Shown piece after piece: positions 1-9,949 of a stretch of 64,000 bases of DNA (the stretch's first letter is position 1; each line of letters starts with the position of its first letter). The notes beneath the pieces were generated by a model. That model was given only the letters and a program-made list of their open reading frames with translations, ran no database searches and was not told the origin of the DNA. The DNA is taken from positions 648,497 to 712,496 of the forward strand of contig NZ_JAAMPJ010000003.1 in NCBI RefSeq assembly GCF_011067745.1. Reading direction: 5' to 3'. Made by a program: the position numbers and the translations under genes. Source of the stretch: Lentzea alba (GTDB lineage: Bacteria > Actinomycetota > Actinomycetes > Mycobacteriales > Pseudonocardiaceae).

Positions 1-1
1 C

Positions 2-349
2 TGGAAGCTCAACGTGATCACCTACGACCGTCCGGTGCTCTCCAACGCAAGCGGCACAACGGCTTCGTTCGCCGTCCCGACGAACTTCCGCGGCGATCTG
101 CTCGCCACGATGGAGGCCAAGTACGCCGACGGCACGAACGCCGGGCCGAACGACTGGACCTCCTTCAAGGAGTACGACAGCACGTTCGCGCCCGACTACT
201 CGGCCGGGACCACCGTCCTGAGGCCGGACTTCCTCAACACCCTCAGGGACAACACGAAGGTGACGCTCACGTTCCACTACTGGAGCGGCACCAAGGTGAC
301 CTACTACGTCACCAAGTCGGGCAGCAACGTGACGGGAGCACTCGCATGA
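2..349 (+). CDS. C-terminal part of a secreted glycosidase/cellulose-binding protein (X2-like domain), 5'-truncated
   Basis: The reading frame is open from base 2 and runs off the left edge, so only the last 115 or so residues are visible. They look like a CBM_X2 / Ig-like module of the kind found at the end of actinobacterial cellulases: a beta-rich stretch with alternating aromatic residues that ends in a 'VTLTFHYWSG' strand and a short polar tail. No catalytic residues lie in the window, so the enzyme class cannot be read; a GH5-type cellulase is a common partner of this module. The stop TGA overlaps the ATG of the esterase downstream (ATGA), so the two are probably translationally coupled. 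Confidence 0.7.
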   Translation, partial: WKLNVITYDRPVLSNASGTTASFAVPTNFRGDLLATMEAKYADGTNAGPNDWTSFKEYDSTFAPDYSAGTTVLRPDFLNTLRDNTKVTLTFHYWSGTKVTYYVTKSGSNVTGALA

Positions 350-1419
350 TCCGCACGACGGCCGTCGTCCTCGTCGCCGCGCTGTTCGGCGCACCCGCGG
401 TCCAAGCCGCGCCCGGTGTCCTCGACCAGGCGCACACGGCGGGCCGGGTCACGAAGTCCGCCCAGTACACCTGGCCCGGCGTCTACTTCGAGGGCCGGTT
501 CCGCGGCACCAGTGTCGGCATCTCGCTCAACGATTCGACGAACTACTACGACGTGCAGATCGACGGTCGAACCGTTTCGACGCTGACCAAACCGGGCCGC
601 ACCACCTACTGGGTGCGCAACCTGAGCAACGCCGAGCACCGCGTCCGGCTGGCCAAGCGGTCCGAAAGCCCCTGGTCCGTCGGCGAGTTCGGCGGGTTCG
701 TCGCGGGGGCCGGCGGTGCCCTGCTGAGCAAGCCGGCCGCCCGCACCCGGCAGATCGAGTTCATCGGCGACTCGCTCACCGCGGGCTACGGCAACATGTC
801 CACCACCCGCGACTGCTCGGCGAACGGCGGAGTGGACCGCAACACCAACGCCGACCTCAGCTTCGGCGCGCTCACCTCCCGCACGCTGAACGCCGACTAC
901 CAGGTCAACGCCATCTCCGGCCGTGGCATGGTGCGCAACTACGGTGGTGGCGAGCCGGGCACCAGCTACCGCACCTTCTACGACCGGGCGTTGCTCAACG
1001 TCGAAGGCGACGTGTGGCAGCGGCCCAGCAGCTGGCGGCCGCAGCTGGTCGTCGTCGGCCTGGGCACCAACGACTTCTCCACCGCGCTCAAGCCCGGTGA
1101 GCAGTGGCCCACCCCGGAAAGTCTCGTGGCCGCGTACAAGTCCGCGTACCACGGGTTCCTCGACAAGCTGCGCACCCGTTACGGTTCCGGCACGACGATC
1201 GTGGTGAGCGTCCCGGAGGCCTCCGGTGCGTTCGCCGAGGCCGTCCGGCAGGTCGCGCAGGAGCGGAACAACCGGGGTGACAGCCGCATCCGCTACTGGA
1301 ACTACGCTGACCCCGCACTGGACCGGCTCGGCTGCGACTGGCACTTCTCGCAGCGCGACCACCAGTTGATCTCCGTACGGCTGCACGAGTACATCAAGGG
1401 ATTGAGGCTGATCTGGTGA
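346..1419 (+). CDS. Secreted SGNH-hydrolase, CE2-like acetyl (xylan) esterase
   Basis: A 357-residue protein with a short signal peptide (cleavage near VQAAP). It has an N-terminal beta-sandwich of about 100 residues and then an SGNH hydrolase domain. The nucleophile block FIGDSLTAGYGN puts Ser near 143, GLGTND supplies the block III Asn, and the Asp-x-His near 331/333 completes the triad. A jelly roll followed by SGNH is the CE2 layout. Members deacetylate xylan or mannan, and some also bind cellulose. ATG overlaps the preceding stop and the stop overlaps the expansin GTG, so it is the middle gene of a coupled trio. Substrate is inferred from the family and from the mannanase and cellulase nearby. 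Confidence 0.8.
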   Translation: MIRTTAVVLVAALFGAPAVQAAPGVLDQAHTAGRVTKSAQYTWPGVYFEGRFRGTSVGISLNDSTNYYDVQIDGRTVSTLTKPGRTTYWVRNLSNAEHRVRLAKRSESPWSVGEFGGFVAGAGGALLSKPAARTRQIEFIGDSLTAGYGNMSTTRDCSANGGVDRNTNADLSFGALTSRTLNADYQVNAISGRGMVRNYGGGEPGTSYRTFYDRALLNVEGDVWQRPSSWRPQLVVVGLGTNDFSTALKPGEQWPTPESLVAAYKSAYHGFLDKLRTRYGSGTTIVVSVPEASGAFAEAVRQVAQERNNRGDSRIRYWNYADPALDRLGCDWHFSQRDHQLISVRLHEYIKGLRLIW

Positions 1420-2270
1420 GACGGCGTGGACTCGCGGTACTGGTCGTGGCCGCGTCGGCACTGGCCATCGCCGGTGTCGCGCTCCGGGGCAACGCGGACG
1501 TGACCGGCCGAGCCGTCGCCGCCGCGATCGCCACGACCACGACCACGAGTACGACGACGACCACGGCCACACCGCCACCGTCGTCGACGCCGCAGTCCAC
1601 GCCGTCCGCACCACCGACGTCTGCTGAGCAGCCGGTCGCGGCGGCGGCCGGCGCGCCGCTGGCCGGGAAGATCAAGCCCGGCGTCACCCGGAACGCTCCC
1701 GCGACGTTCTACACCTCCGACGGCGGCGGTGCGTGCTCGTACGATCCGGGCCCTGACCCGTTGACGGTCGCGATGAACTGGTCGGACTACGAGGACTCGA
1801 AGGCCTGCGGTGCGTACGTCCTGGTGCGCGCCAACGGGAAGAGCATCACCGTGCGGGTCACCAACCTCTGCCCGGCGCCGTGCCGGGTCGGGCAGCTGGA
1901 CCTGAGCCGGGAGGCGTTCGCCCGGCTCGCCGACCCGCAACAGGGGGAGATCCCCGTGACGTGGACGCTGGTCAGCCCGCCGCTGCAGAAGAAGATCTCC
2001 GTTCGCTACAAGACCGGGTCCAGCCAGTACTGGTGCGGCATCCAGGTGATCGACCACCGCAACCCGGTGGCCCGGCTGGAAGTGCAGGCCGGTGGGCAGT
2101 GGAAAGAACTGCGGCGCATGGAATACAACTACTTCCTCTCCGAGAACGGTGCTGGTTGCGGCGGTGCTCTCGCCGTCACCGACATCTACGGCGAGCGCCT
2201 CGTGGTGAACGCCCTGCAGGTCTTGCCCGACGTGGCTCAGCCGACGAGCCTGCAGTTCGCCGCGCGCTGA
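1416..2270 (+). CDS. Bacterial expansin (double-psi barrel plus CBM63-like domain)
   Basis: A 284-residue secreted protein: N-terminal signal or anchor, a Thr/Pro/Ser linker at about residues 40-75, then a double-psi beta-barrel similar to EXLX1/RlpA (ATFYTSDGGGACSY, with the catalytic-like Asp in VTNLCPAPC...QLDLS) and a C-terminal beta-sandwich (YWCGIQVIDHRNPVARLEV) that corresponds to the cellulose-binding expansin domain. Expansins loosen cellulose/hemicellulose contacts without hydrolysis. The GTG start sits in a GTGA overlap with the esterase stop. The linker before the barrel, instead of a bare two-domain protein, suggests spacing from the cell surface or a processed form. Identity is secure at family level. 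Confidence 0.88.
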   Translation: MRRRGLAVLVVAASALAIAGVALRGNADVTGRAVAAAIATTTTTSTTTTTATPPPSSTPQSTPSAPPTSAEQPVAAAAGAPLAGKIKPGVTRNAPATFYTSDGGGACSYDPGPDPLTVAMNWSDYEDSKACGAYVLVRANGKSITVRVTNLCPAPCRVGQLDLSREAFARLADPQQGEIPVTWTLVSPPLQKKISVRYKTGSSQYWCGIQVIDHRNPVARLEVQAGGQWKELRRMEYNYFLSENGAGCGGALAVTDIYGERLVVNALQVLPDVAQPTSLQFAAR

Positions 2271-3683
<1,413 letters not shown>

Positions 3684-3754
3684 CGGCCTAATTAGAACCT
3701 GTATCGAAATGGCACTCGTTCACCCACACCAACCTCACCAGCCCCATTTTTCGA

Positions 3755-3803
3755 CACGCGGGGCCCTTTCGTTCGCTCTGACAGTACGAAAGGGCCCCGC
3801 GTG
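3755..3803. terminator. Bidirectional hairpin terminator between convergent genes
   Basis: An 18-bp perfect inverted repeat (CACGCGGGGCCCTTTCGT at 3755-3772 and its complement at 3786-3803) with a 13-nt loop. It lies between the convergent GH6 and Cip1-like genes. A T-rich run precedes it on the plus strand (3748-3751). The remaining 100-200 bases around it carry no gene. Confidence 0.8.
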
Positions 3804-3884
3804 CCCGTCGGCAGCACGGGTGGGCTGCGGAGAGTGATGGCTGTGGCGCTGTTCACTCGAACGGGTCGACGTTCCGGGACGCCA

Positions 3885-4640
3885 CTAGCAGCCGATTCGG
3901 GTGGTCGCTAGCGCGATGTCGTCCATCCAGAGGTCGTAGGCGCCGTCGTTCGGCTGGTAGAGCTGCCAGCCGAACTTGACGGTGTTGAACTGCGGGAACA
4001 CGAAGTCCACCTGGTTTCCGCCGTGGTTGCGCGTCGACACGGTGAGATCCGGCTGCGGGACGCCGTCGAACCAGAGTTCGACCCGGTTGTCGGTGGCGTC
4101 CATCCGCCACTCGACGCACTGCCAGACGTCCTCACGGGACGGGGCCGACTCGCGCCAGTTCGTCCAGTCGCCGGTCGGCCCGCCGTCGGCGCCGACGCCC
4201 CAGAACACACCGTCCACATTGGGCGCGTACTGGCCGCCGAGTGGCCGCACGATCTCCGGCCCCTGACCGGTGGCCTCGATCAGGGTGTAGTGGGCCCAGT
4301 CGGGCTTGCGCGGGAAGGCGTCGGTCTTGAGCCGCACCCGCCCGTAGAAGCTGTTGCCCGGCGCCGAGAAGTCCTCGACCCGGAGGAACGCGCGGCCGTT
4401 GCGTTCGGTGTGCACGCGGAGAACCCGTTGGCCGCGTGGGGCTTTCTCCACGGTGAGGGTGCCGTGGCTGGTGTCGACGCCCCATTTGAGACTGGTGGCG
4501 CCGCCGAGCGGGACCGACTGGAAGTCCTCGCAGAACAGCGTGTTCGGGCGAGCGCAGGAGGGAGAGTGGGCCGCGGTGGCGGAGGGTACGACGGCCACCG
4601 CGAGTTGAAGAGCCAAGAGCACTGAGAGCGCTTTCCGCAT
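3885..4640 (-). CDS. Secreted Cip1-like protein
   Basis: A 251-residue protein with a signal peptide (cleavage about residue 25, after SATAA) and a single beta-jelly-roll domain starting FCEDFQSVPLG. The pattern, including FYGRVRLK, WQCVEWRMDA, NRVELWFDG and a closing LWMDDIAL, resembles bacterial homologues of the fungal cellulose-induced protein Cip1, which is structurally close to polysaccharide lyases but of debated activity. It has no separate CBM. Two ATGs (4646 and 4640) compete; neither has a strong ribosome site, and the second is taken. An operator-like TGAGAGCGCTTTCC overlaps codons 2-6. It sits back to back with the mannanase. Confidence 0.65.
   Translation of the reverse strand: MRKALSVLLALQLAVAVVPSATAAHSPSCARPNTLFCEDFQSVPLGGATSLKWGVDTSHGTLTVEKAPRGQRVLRVHTERNGRAFLRVEDFSAPGNSFYGRVRLKTDAFPRKPDWAHYTLIEATGQGPEIVRPLGGQYAPNVDGVFWGVGADGGPTGDWTNWRESAPSREDVWQCVEWRMDATDNRVELWFDGVPQPDLTVSTRNHGGNQVDFVFPQFNTVKFGWQLYQPNDGAYDLWMDDIALATTRIGC
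4623..4636. promoter_or_regulatory. LacI/CebR-like operator overlapping the Cip1-like start
   Basis: TGAGAGCGCTTTCC on the plus strand (GGAAAGCGCTCTCA in gene sense) sits just inside the coding sequence. One half matches the CebR box TGGGAGCGCT apart from one base. The other matches the GGAAAGCGCT half-site seen at 9950, 40157 and 44575. Function is inferred from similarity; it could be a chance product of codons Arg-Lys-Ala-Leu-Ser. Confidence 0.4.
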
Positions 4641-4764
4641 GGGCATTTCTGGAACGTAGAGGTTGACCCGTGCGGCGGGCAATCCTGTCTTTTTCACGTT
4701 TTCCCTTGTCTTCCAACGGATTCGACGTGCCCCGGCGGAGGGGCTCGGACTGAGGTAGGTGGTC

Positions 4765-5937
4765 ATGAGTAGAAGGTTCCTCGCATTGGGCGTCGCCGTG
4801 GCGACGGTCGTCGCGTCGGCTCTGGTGTCACAGGCCCAACCCGCCCCACCGGCCGCGGCGGCGGTGGGACTGCACATCAGCGGTCGTGACATCGTCGAAG
4901 GAAACGGCCAGAAGTTCGTCATGCGCGGGGTGAGCCACCACCACGTCTGGGCTCCCACGCAGACCAGGGCGTTCGCCGACATCAAGGCACAGGGCGCCAA
5001 CACGGTGCGCGTCGTGCTGGGCACTGGCAAGCGGTGGGGCCCGTCCAACGACGTGAGCACCGTGATCGACCTGTGCAAGCGCAACAAGCTGATCTGCGTG
5101 CTGGAGGTGCACGACACCACCGGCTACGGCGAGGAAGGCGCGGCGGCGTCGCTGGACGAGGCAGTGAACTACTGGATCGGCCAGAAGAACAACCTGGTCG
5201 GCCAGGAGGACTACGTCGTCATCAACATCGGCAACGAGCCGATCGGCAACACCAACGCCGCTCAGTGGACGGCGGCCACCGTGAACGCGGTGCAGAAGAT
5301 GCGCTCCAACGGCTTCGAGCACCTGCTCATGGTCGACGCCCCGAACTGGGGCCAGGACTGGCAGAACGTCATGCGCGACAACGCCCAGACCGTGTGGGAC
5401 GCCGACGTGAACCGGAACACGGTGTTCTCCATCCACATGTACAGCGTCTACAAGGACCCCGCGACGATCACCTCGTACCTCGACGCCTTCCAGGCCAAGG
5501 GCCTGCCGCTGGTGGTCGGCGAGTTCGGCTGGAAGTTCACCGGCAACGAGGTCGACCACGAGACGATCCTGACCGAGACCCAGCGCCGCGGCCTGGGCTG
5601 GATGGCCTGGTCCTGGAGCGGCAACACCGACCCGATCCTCGACATGGTCCTCAACTTCGACCCCGGCCAGATGACCTCGTGGGGCCAGCGGATCTTCAAC
5701 GGCGCCAACGGCACCAAGGCCACCGCGAAGGAAGCGTCCATCTTCGGTGGCGGCACCACGACCACGACCACCACAACGACGACGACCACGCCACCACCTG
5801 GAAACGGCTGCACGGCCACGTATTCGGTCGCCAACCAGTGGCCCACCGGCTTCCAGGCCGACGTCCGCGTCACCGCGGCAGTGCGGCCATCAGCGGCTGG
5901 ACGGTCACGTGGGCGTTCGCCAACGGCCAGAGCGTGA
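4765..5937 (+). CDS. Secreted GH5_8 endo-beta-1,4-mannanase, CBM2 truncated by frameshift
   Basis: The catalytic part is intact: signal peptide, then a GH5 subfamily 8-type mannanase beginning GLHISGRDIVEGNGQKFVMR, with acid/base Glu about 158 (NIGNEP), nucleophile Glu about 253 (GEFGW) and VLEVHDTTGYGE. A pure poly-Thr linker (12 Thr then Pro) leads to a CBM2 that starts GCTATYSVANQWPTGFQADV and then leaves frame near 5875. It ends after about 24 unrelated residues at 5937. The rest of CBM2 continues in another frame to 6101. ATG 4765 is preferred over GTG 4759 because GAGG lies 9 bp upstream. The product would be an active mannanase with a defective binding module unless the frameshift is a sequencing error. 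Confidence 0.85.
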   Translation: MSRRFLALGVAVATVVASALVSQAQPAPPAAAAVGLHISGRDIVEGNGQKFVMRGVSHHHVWAPTQTRAFADIKAQGANTVRVVLGTGKRWGPSNDVSTVIDLCKRNKLICVLEVHDTTGYGEEGAAASLDEAVNYWIGQKNNLVGQEDYVVINIGNEPIGNTNAAQWTAATVNAVQKMRSNGFEHLLMVDAPNWGQDWQNVMRDNAQTVWDADVNRNTVFSIHMYSVYKDPATITSYLDAFQAKGLPLVVGEFGWKFTGNEVDHETILTETQRRGLGWMAWSWSGNTDPILDMVLNFDPGQMTSWGQRIFNGANGTKATAKEASIFGGGTTTTTTTTTTTTPPPGNGCTATYSVANQWPTGFQADVRVTAAVRPSAAGRSRGRSPTARA

Positions 5938-6101
5938 GCCAGGCCTGGAGCGCGACAGTCACCCGCAGTGGGCAGGACGTGACCGCGGTGAACATGGGTT
6001 ACAACGGCAACCTCGGCGCCGGCGCGAGCACGACGTTCGGTTTCATCGGCTCGTGGAGCGGCACGAACCCCGTTCCCGCGGTGAGCTGCTCGGCGCGCTG
6101 A
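5877..6101 (+). pseudogene. Out-of-frame remainder of the mannanase CBM2
   Basis: Codons from 5877 encode GSAAISGWTVTWAFANG and continue to the normal CBM2 end (..PAVSCSAR, stop 6099-6101), in a frame one base behind the mannanase frame. Between ACC (ends 5874) and GGC (5877) only two bases stand where a CBM2 normally has about two codons. A 4-nt deletion is the simplest explanation. There is no start codon or ribosome site of its own. Confidence 0.85.
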
Positions 6102-6125
6102 ACCCGTCCCGTTAGGCTGCGGGGC

Positions 6126-6839
6126 GTGGCCGGCCCGCGTAAACGTTCTGCGCTGATCGCCCGGCTGGTCAGCGACCAGCCGGGCGGTTCCCAGGCCGCC
6201 ATCCTCGACGAGCTGCGCCGGTGCCTGCTCGACGGCGACGTGCCGCCGGGCACCGAGATCCCGCTGGACGCGGTCGCGCAGGTGTTCGGGGTGAGCCGCA
6301 TCCCGGTGCGCGAGGCGCTCAAGACCCTGATCGGCGAGGGACTGGTCGAGCACCAGCCCAACCTGGGCTACCAGGTCGCCCGGCTGACCCTGCACGAGTT
6401 GCACGAGTTGTACGTGGTGCGCGAGGTCCTGGAGGTGGCGGCGTTGACGGCCGCGGTCGCCGCGGCGGGGGAGCAGGACGACCAGGAGGCGACCGCGACG
6501 CACGAGGCGCTCGGCCAGGCCATCGCGGCCCACGACGTGCGCGGTTACCACCGCAACAGCCGACGGTTCCACCTCGCACTGGTACGGCCGTGCGGGATGC
6601 ACCGCCTGCTGGCCATGCTGGAGTCGGCGTGGAACACCACGGAGCCGGTCCAGCCGATGGCCCACGTGTCCGACGGCGCCAAGGCCGAGATGCACCGCGA
6701 CCACGAGGAGATGCTCTCGGCGTTCCTCGCCCGGGACGTGGACAGGCTGGTCACGGCCGCACGGGCGCACCACGACCGGCTGCGGGCGTCACTCGCCGCA
6801 CTGCCTCGTGACACAGGGTTGTTCGTCGACTCCGAGTAG
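6126..6839 (+). CDS. GntR-family (FadR/FCD-type) transcriptional regulator
   Basis: A 237-residue protein with an N-terminal winged helix (about 20-85; VAQVFGVSRIPVREALKTLIGEGLV is the classic GntR recognition region) and an all-helical FCD ligand domain (about 95-225) with His residues (HRNSRRFH and HRDHEEML) in positions that usually coordinate a metal. It starts at GTG 6126. It lies directly upstream of, and in the same direction as, the NCS1 permease and racemase, so it probably controls them in response to a ureide, hydantoin or nucleobase-type ligand. Ligand is inferred from context only. Confidence 0.85.
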   Translation: MAGPRKRSALIARLVSDQPGGSQAAILDELRRCLLDGDVPPGTEIPLDAVAQVFGVSRIPVREALKTLIGEGLVEHQPNLGYQVARLTLHELHELYVVREVLEVAALTAAVAAAGEQDDQEATATHEALGQAIAAHDVRGYHRNSRRFHLALVRPCGMHRLLAMLESAWNTTEPVQPMAHVSDGAKAEMHRDHEEMLSAFLARDVDRLVTAARAHHDRLRASLAALPRDTGLFVDSE

Positions 6840-6944
6840 ACAGCGCCGGAATGACGGGCCGGAAGATATACGGTTCGCGTCATGACGGCGTAACACGGCA
6901 AGACCAGGCTGCTCGCACCACACCGAGGGCTTGAGGAGTTGGTG

Positions 6945-8390
6945 ATGACCGAGACAGCCGCCCGTCCGGCGACCGCCACGACGCCGGAGTACGACCCGCG
7001 CCTCACCAACGAGGACCTCGCTCCTCTCAAAAAGCAGACCTGGGGCTCGTACAACATCTTCGCGTTCTGGATGTCCGATGTGCACAGTGTCGGCGGGTAC
7101 GTCACCGCGGGCAGCCTGTTCATGCTCGGCCTGTCCAGCTGGCAGGTGCTGCTGGCGCTGCTCGTCGGCATCGGCATCGTGCAGGTCTTCTGCAACCTGG
7201 TCGCCAAACCGAGCCAGGTGACGGGCGTGCCGTACCCGGTCATCTGCCGGGCCTCCTTCGGCGTGCTGGGCGCGAACGTGCCGGCGATCATCCGCGGGCT
7301 CATCGCGGTGGCCTGGTACGGCATCCAGACCTACCTGGCGTCCGCGGCGCTGAACGTGGTGCTGCTCAAGCTCTTCCCCGCCCTGATGCCGTACGCGGAC
7401 GTGCAGCAGTACGGGTTCCTCGGGCTGCCGCTGCTCGGCTGGGGCTCGTTCGCCGTGCTGTGGCTCGTGCAGGCGGCGGTGTTCTGGACCGGCATGGAGA
7501 CGATCCGCCGGTTCATCGACTTCTGCGGGCCCGCGGTGTACGTGGTGATGTTCGTGCTCACCGGCTACCTGATCTACCGGGCCGGCTGGGGTGCGATCGA
7601 CCTGAGCATCAGCGAGGTCCGCCACACCGGACTGGCCTCCATCCCGGTGATGCTCGGCGCGATCGCCCTCGTGGTGTCGTACTTCTCCGGCCCGATGCTG
7701 AACTTCGGCGACTTCTCCCGCTACGGCCGGTCGTTCGCCGCGGTCAAGCGCGGCAACCTGCTCGGCCTGCCGGTGAACTTCCTGCTGTTCTCGGTGCTGG
7801 TGGTCGTGACCACGTCGCTGACCCTGCCGGTGTTCGGCGAGCTCATCACCGACCCCGTCGAGACGGTGGCGCGGGTCGACAGCACGTTCGCGATCGTGCT
7901 GGGCGCGCTCACGTTCACCATCGCGACCATCGGGATCAACATCGTGGCGAACTTCATCTCGCCCGCGTTCGACTTCTCCAACGTCAGCCCGCAGAAGATC
8001 AGCTGGCGCGCGGGCGGCATGATCGCCGCCGTCGGGTCGGTGCTCATCACGCCGTGGAACCTCTACAACAGCCCGGAGGTCATCCACTACACGCTGGAGG
8101 TGCTCGGCGCGTTCATCGGCCCGCTGTTCGGCGTGCTGATCGCGGACTACTACCTGGTGCGCAAGCAGAAGGTGGTCGTGGACGACCTGTTCACCATGTC
8201 GCCGAGCGGCCGCTACCACTACCGCAAGGGCTACAACCCGAAGGCCATCGCCGCGACGGCCGCCGGTGCGGTCCTGGCGGTGCTCCCGGTGCTCGTGCCC
8301 GCGCTGGCCGGTGCCGCGCAGTACACCTGGTTCATCGGCATGGCCGTGGCCCTGGCGGTCTACACGCTGGCCTCCAGGAGCGCTCGGTGA
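6945..8390 (+). CDS. NCS1-family cation symporter (allantoin/hydantoin/nucleobase permease)
   Basis: A 481-residue integral membrane protein with about 12 hydrophobic segments. The N-terminal signature PLKKQTWGSYNIFAFWMSD is typical of NCS1 transporters such as Mhp1 and PucI/AllP. It should import hydantoins, allantoin or a related heterocycle with Na+ or H+. ATG 6945 is chosen because GAGGAG (6933-6938) precedes it; upstream TTG and GTG codons are in frame. The stop overlaps the GTG of the racemase gene (GTGA). The permease-racemase pairing supports a hydantoin or allantoin substrate. Confidence 0.85.
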   Translation: MTETAARPATATTPEYDPRLTNEDLAPLKKQTWGSYNIFAFWMSDVHSVGGYVTAGSLFMLGLSSWQVLLALLVGIGIVQVFCNLVAKPSQVTGVPYPVICRASFGVLGANVPAIIRGLIAVAWYGIQTYLASAALNVVLLKLFPALMPYADVQQYGFLGLPLLGWGSFAVLWLVQAAVFWTGMETIRRFIDFCGPAVYVVMFVLTGYLIYRAGWGAIDLSISEVRHTGLASIPVMLGAIALVVSYFSGPMLNFGDFSRYGRSFAAVKRGNLLGLPVNFLLFSVLVVVTTSLTLPVFGELITDPVETVARVDSTFAIVLGALTFTIATIGINIVANFISPAFDFSNVSPQKISWRAGGMIAAVGSVLITPWNLYNSPEVIHYTLEVLGAFIGPLFGVLIADYYLVRKQKVVVDDLFTMSPSGRYHYRKGYNPKAIAATAAGAVLAVLPVLVPALAGAAQYTWFIGMAVALAVYTLASRSAR

Positions 8391-9109
8391 TCATCAAGGT
8401 CGTGAACCCCAACACCAGCCTGGAGATGACCGCGCTGGTGGAACGGTCGGCCAAGGCCGTCGCCGCACCGGGGACCGAGGTGCTCGCGGTGAGTCCGGCG
8501 ATGGGGCCCGAGTCGATCGAGAGCCACTACGACGAGGCGCTCAGCGTGCCGGGGTTGCTGGACGAGATCCGAGCCGGTGAAGAGTCCGGTGTGGACGGTT
8601 ATGTGGTGGCGTGCTTCGGCGACCCCGGGCTCGACGCCGCGCGGGAGGTGGCGCGCGGCCCGGTCGTGGGCATGGCCGAAGCCGGTATGCGCACCGCCGC
8701 CTATCTGGGACGAGGTTTCACCGTGGTGACGACCCTGTCCCGCACCCGCGGCCGGACGTGGGAGCTCGCCGAACGCTACGGGATGCGCGACCTGTGCCGG
8801 GGTGTGCACGCCTGTGACATCCCGGTGCTCGAGCTGGAAGGCGACGCGCTGGACGTCGTCACGGCCGCCTGCGCCCGCGCCGTCGAACAGGACGAGGCGG
8901 ACGCGGTGGTCCTCGGTTGCGCGGGCATGACGGACTGGGCGACGCCGATCGCGGAGGCGATCGGCGTGCCCGTCGTCGACGGCGTCCAGTCCGCCGTCCT
9001 CACGGTGCAGGGGCTGGTGGAGATGGGGTTGCGCACCGGCAAGCGGGACGAGTTCGCCACCCCGCTGCCGAAGCGGTACACGGGGATGTTGCGCGACTTC
9101 GGTTACTGA
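8387..9109 (+). CDS. Asp/Glu/hydantoin racemase family protein (allantoin or hydantoin racemase)
   Basis: A 240-residue cytoplasmic enzyme of the Asp/Glu/hydantoin racemase superfamily. The opening IKVVNPNTS matches HyuE-type racemases, and the two catalytic Cys are in VVACFGDPGL (about residue 70) and VLGCAGMTDW (about residue 180). It should interconvert enantiomers of a 5-substituted hydantoin or allantoin taken up by the coupled NCS1 permease. It starts at GTG in a 4-bp GTGA overlap. Its last seven bases overlap the convergent CE12 esterase stop. No hydantoinase or allantoinase gene accompanies it here. Confidence 0.85.
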   Translation: MIIKVVNPNTSLEMTALVERSAKAVAAPGTEVLAVSPAMGPESIESHYDEALSVPGLLDEIRAGEESGVDGYVVACFGDPGLDAAREVARGPVVGMAEAGMRTAAYLGRGFTVVTTLSRTRGRTWELAERYGMRDLCRGVHACDIPVLELEGDALDVVTAACARAVEQDEADAVVLGCAGMTDWATPIAEAIGVPVVDGVQSAVLTVQGLVEMGLRTGKRDEFATPLPKRYTGMLRDFGY

Positions 9110-9915
9110 CTGCTCGTCGGCCAGACGATCGCACTCGCGGGAATCTGGTCGTTGAGTCGGCGGAACGAGCCGGAGGACAACACGCGCTGGTCACGCAGGG
9201 CGGTGGCGACGAGCCGGGCGACCTCGATCGCACCTGACCCCTGGAAGTGCGTGTTGTCCTCGACGCCGTTGGGGTAGTTGGGACTCTGCCCGGCTTTCAG
9301 GTGCAGGAAGTACTTCTTAGTCCCCTCGACGCCCGCCCGGTTGAACAGGGCCGTGCTGGACGCGGTGAGGTCGACCAGCGGCACCTTCTTGGCCGCCGCG
9401 AGCTCGCGCATCGCCGCCGGGTAAGCCCCGTGGGTCGGGGTGATGGTGCCCGTGCTGCTGAAACGGCGTCGCTCCACGGACGTGACCAGGACCGGCTTCG
9501 CGCCCTTGGCCCGGCTCCTGTCGATGTACTGGGAGAGGTACGACTTGTAGGTCGTCGACGGCTCGGTGTAGCGGGCCGGGTCCTCCTTCTTCTCGTCGTT
9601 GTGCCCGAACGAGATGAGCAGGTAGTCACCCGGCTTGAGCCGGCTCACGATGCCGTCGAGCCGGCCCAGGTCGACGAAGCTCTTGGAACTCGCCCCGGAC
9701 AGCGCCGCGTTCACCACCTTGGCGCCGGAGGTGAGGAACACCGGCAGCGCCTGCCCCCAGCCGGCTCGGGGCGCCAGGGAGGACACGTAGGTCGACGCGG
9801 TGGAGTCTCCCGCGACGAAGACCTGGACGGGTGCCGCCGCCGTCGAGGGCGTCACACCGGCACTCAGCAGCGCGGCCACGGCGAAAGCGGCGGTGGTCGC
9901 CACCGTTCTGTTCAT
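9103..9915 (-). CDS. Secreted rhamnogalacturonan acetylesterase-like SGNH hydrolase (CE12)
   Basis: A 270-residue protein with a signal peptide (about 1-28). The SGNH blocks are FVAGDSTAS (Ser about 37), GASSKSF (Gly block), SFGHNDEKK (Asn block) and a C-terminal DNTHFQGSGA that gives the Asp/His pair. GDSTAS with FGHND is the CE12 pattern; members remove acetyl groups from rhamnogalacturonan I or xylan. AGAAGAGG precedes the ATG. A LacI-type operator lies about 35 bp upstream of the start and shares its half-site with the GH38 and DUF6807 operons. Confidence 0.85.
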   Translation of the reverse strand: MNRTVATTAAFAVAALLSAGVTPSTAAAPVQVFVAGDSTASTYVSSLAPRAGWGQALPVFLTSGAKVVNAALSGASSKSFVDLGRLDGIVSRLKPGDYLLISFGHNDEKKEDPARYTEPSTTYKSYLSQYIDRSRAKGAKPVLVTSVERRRFSSTGTITPTHGAYPAAMRELAAAKKVPLVDLTASSTALFNRAGVEGTKKYFLHLKAGQSPNYPNGVEDNTHFQGSGAIEVARLVATALRDQRVLSSGSFRRLNDQIPASAIVWPTSSQ

Positions 9916-9949
9916 CGAACCTCTTCTCCGGCCTCTTGCGCAGAGGATT

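Noticed and set aside
304..2057. Long minus-strand open frames opposite the esterase and expansin genes
   Set aside because: Shadow frames of clearly recognisable plus-strand genes; Arg/Gly/Ala-rich without family features.
5757..5802. Microsatellite of ACC/ACG units
   Set aside because: It encodes the poly-Thr linker of the mannanase; similar tracts encode linkers at 1540-1580 and 3335-3362.
6850..6886. ATGACG...CGTCAT pair as a GntR operator upstream of the NCS1 gene
   Set aside because: Arms are only 6 bp with a long spacer; too weak to call.
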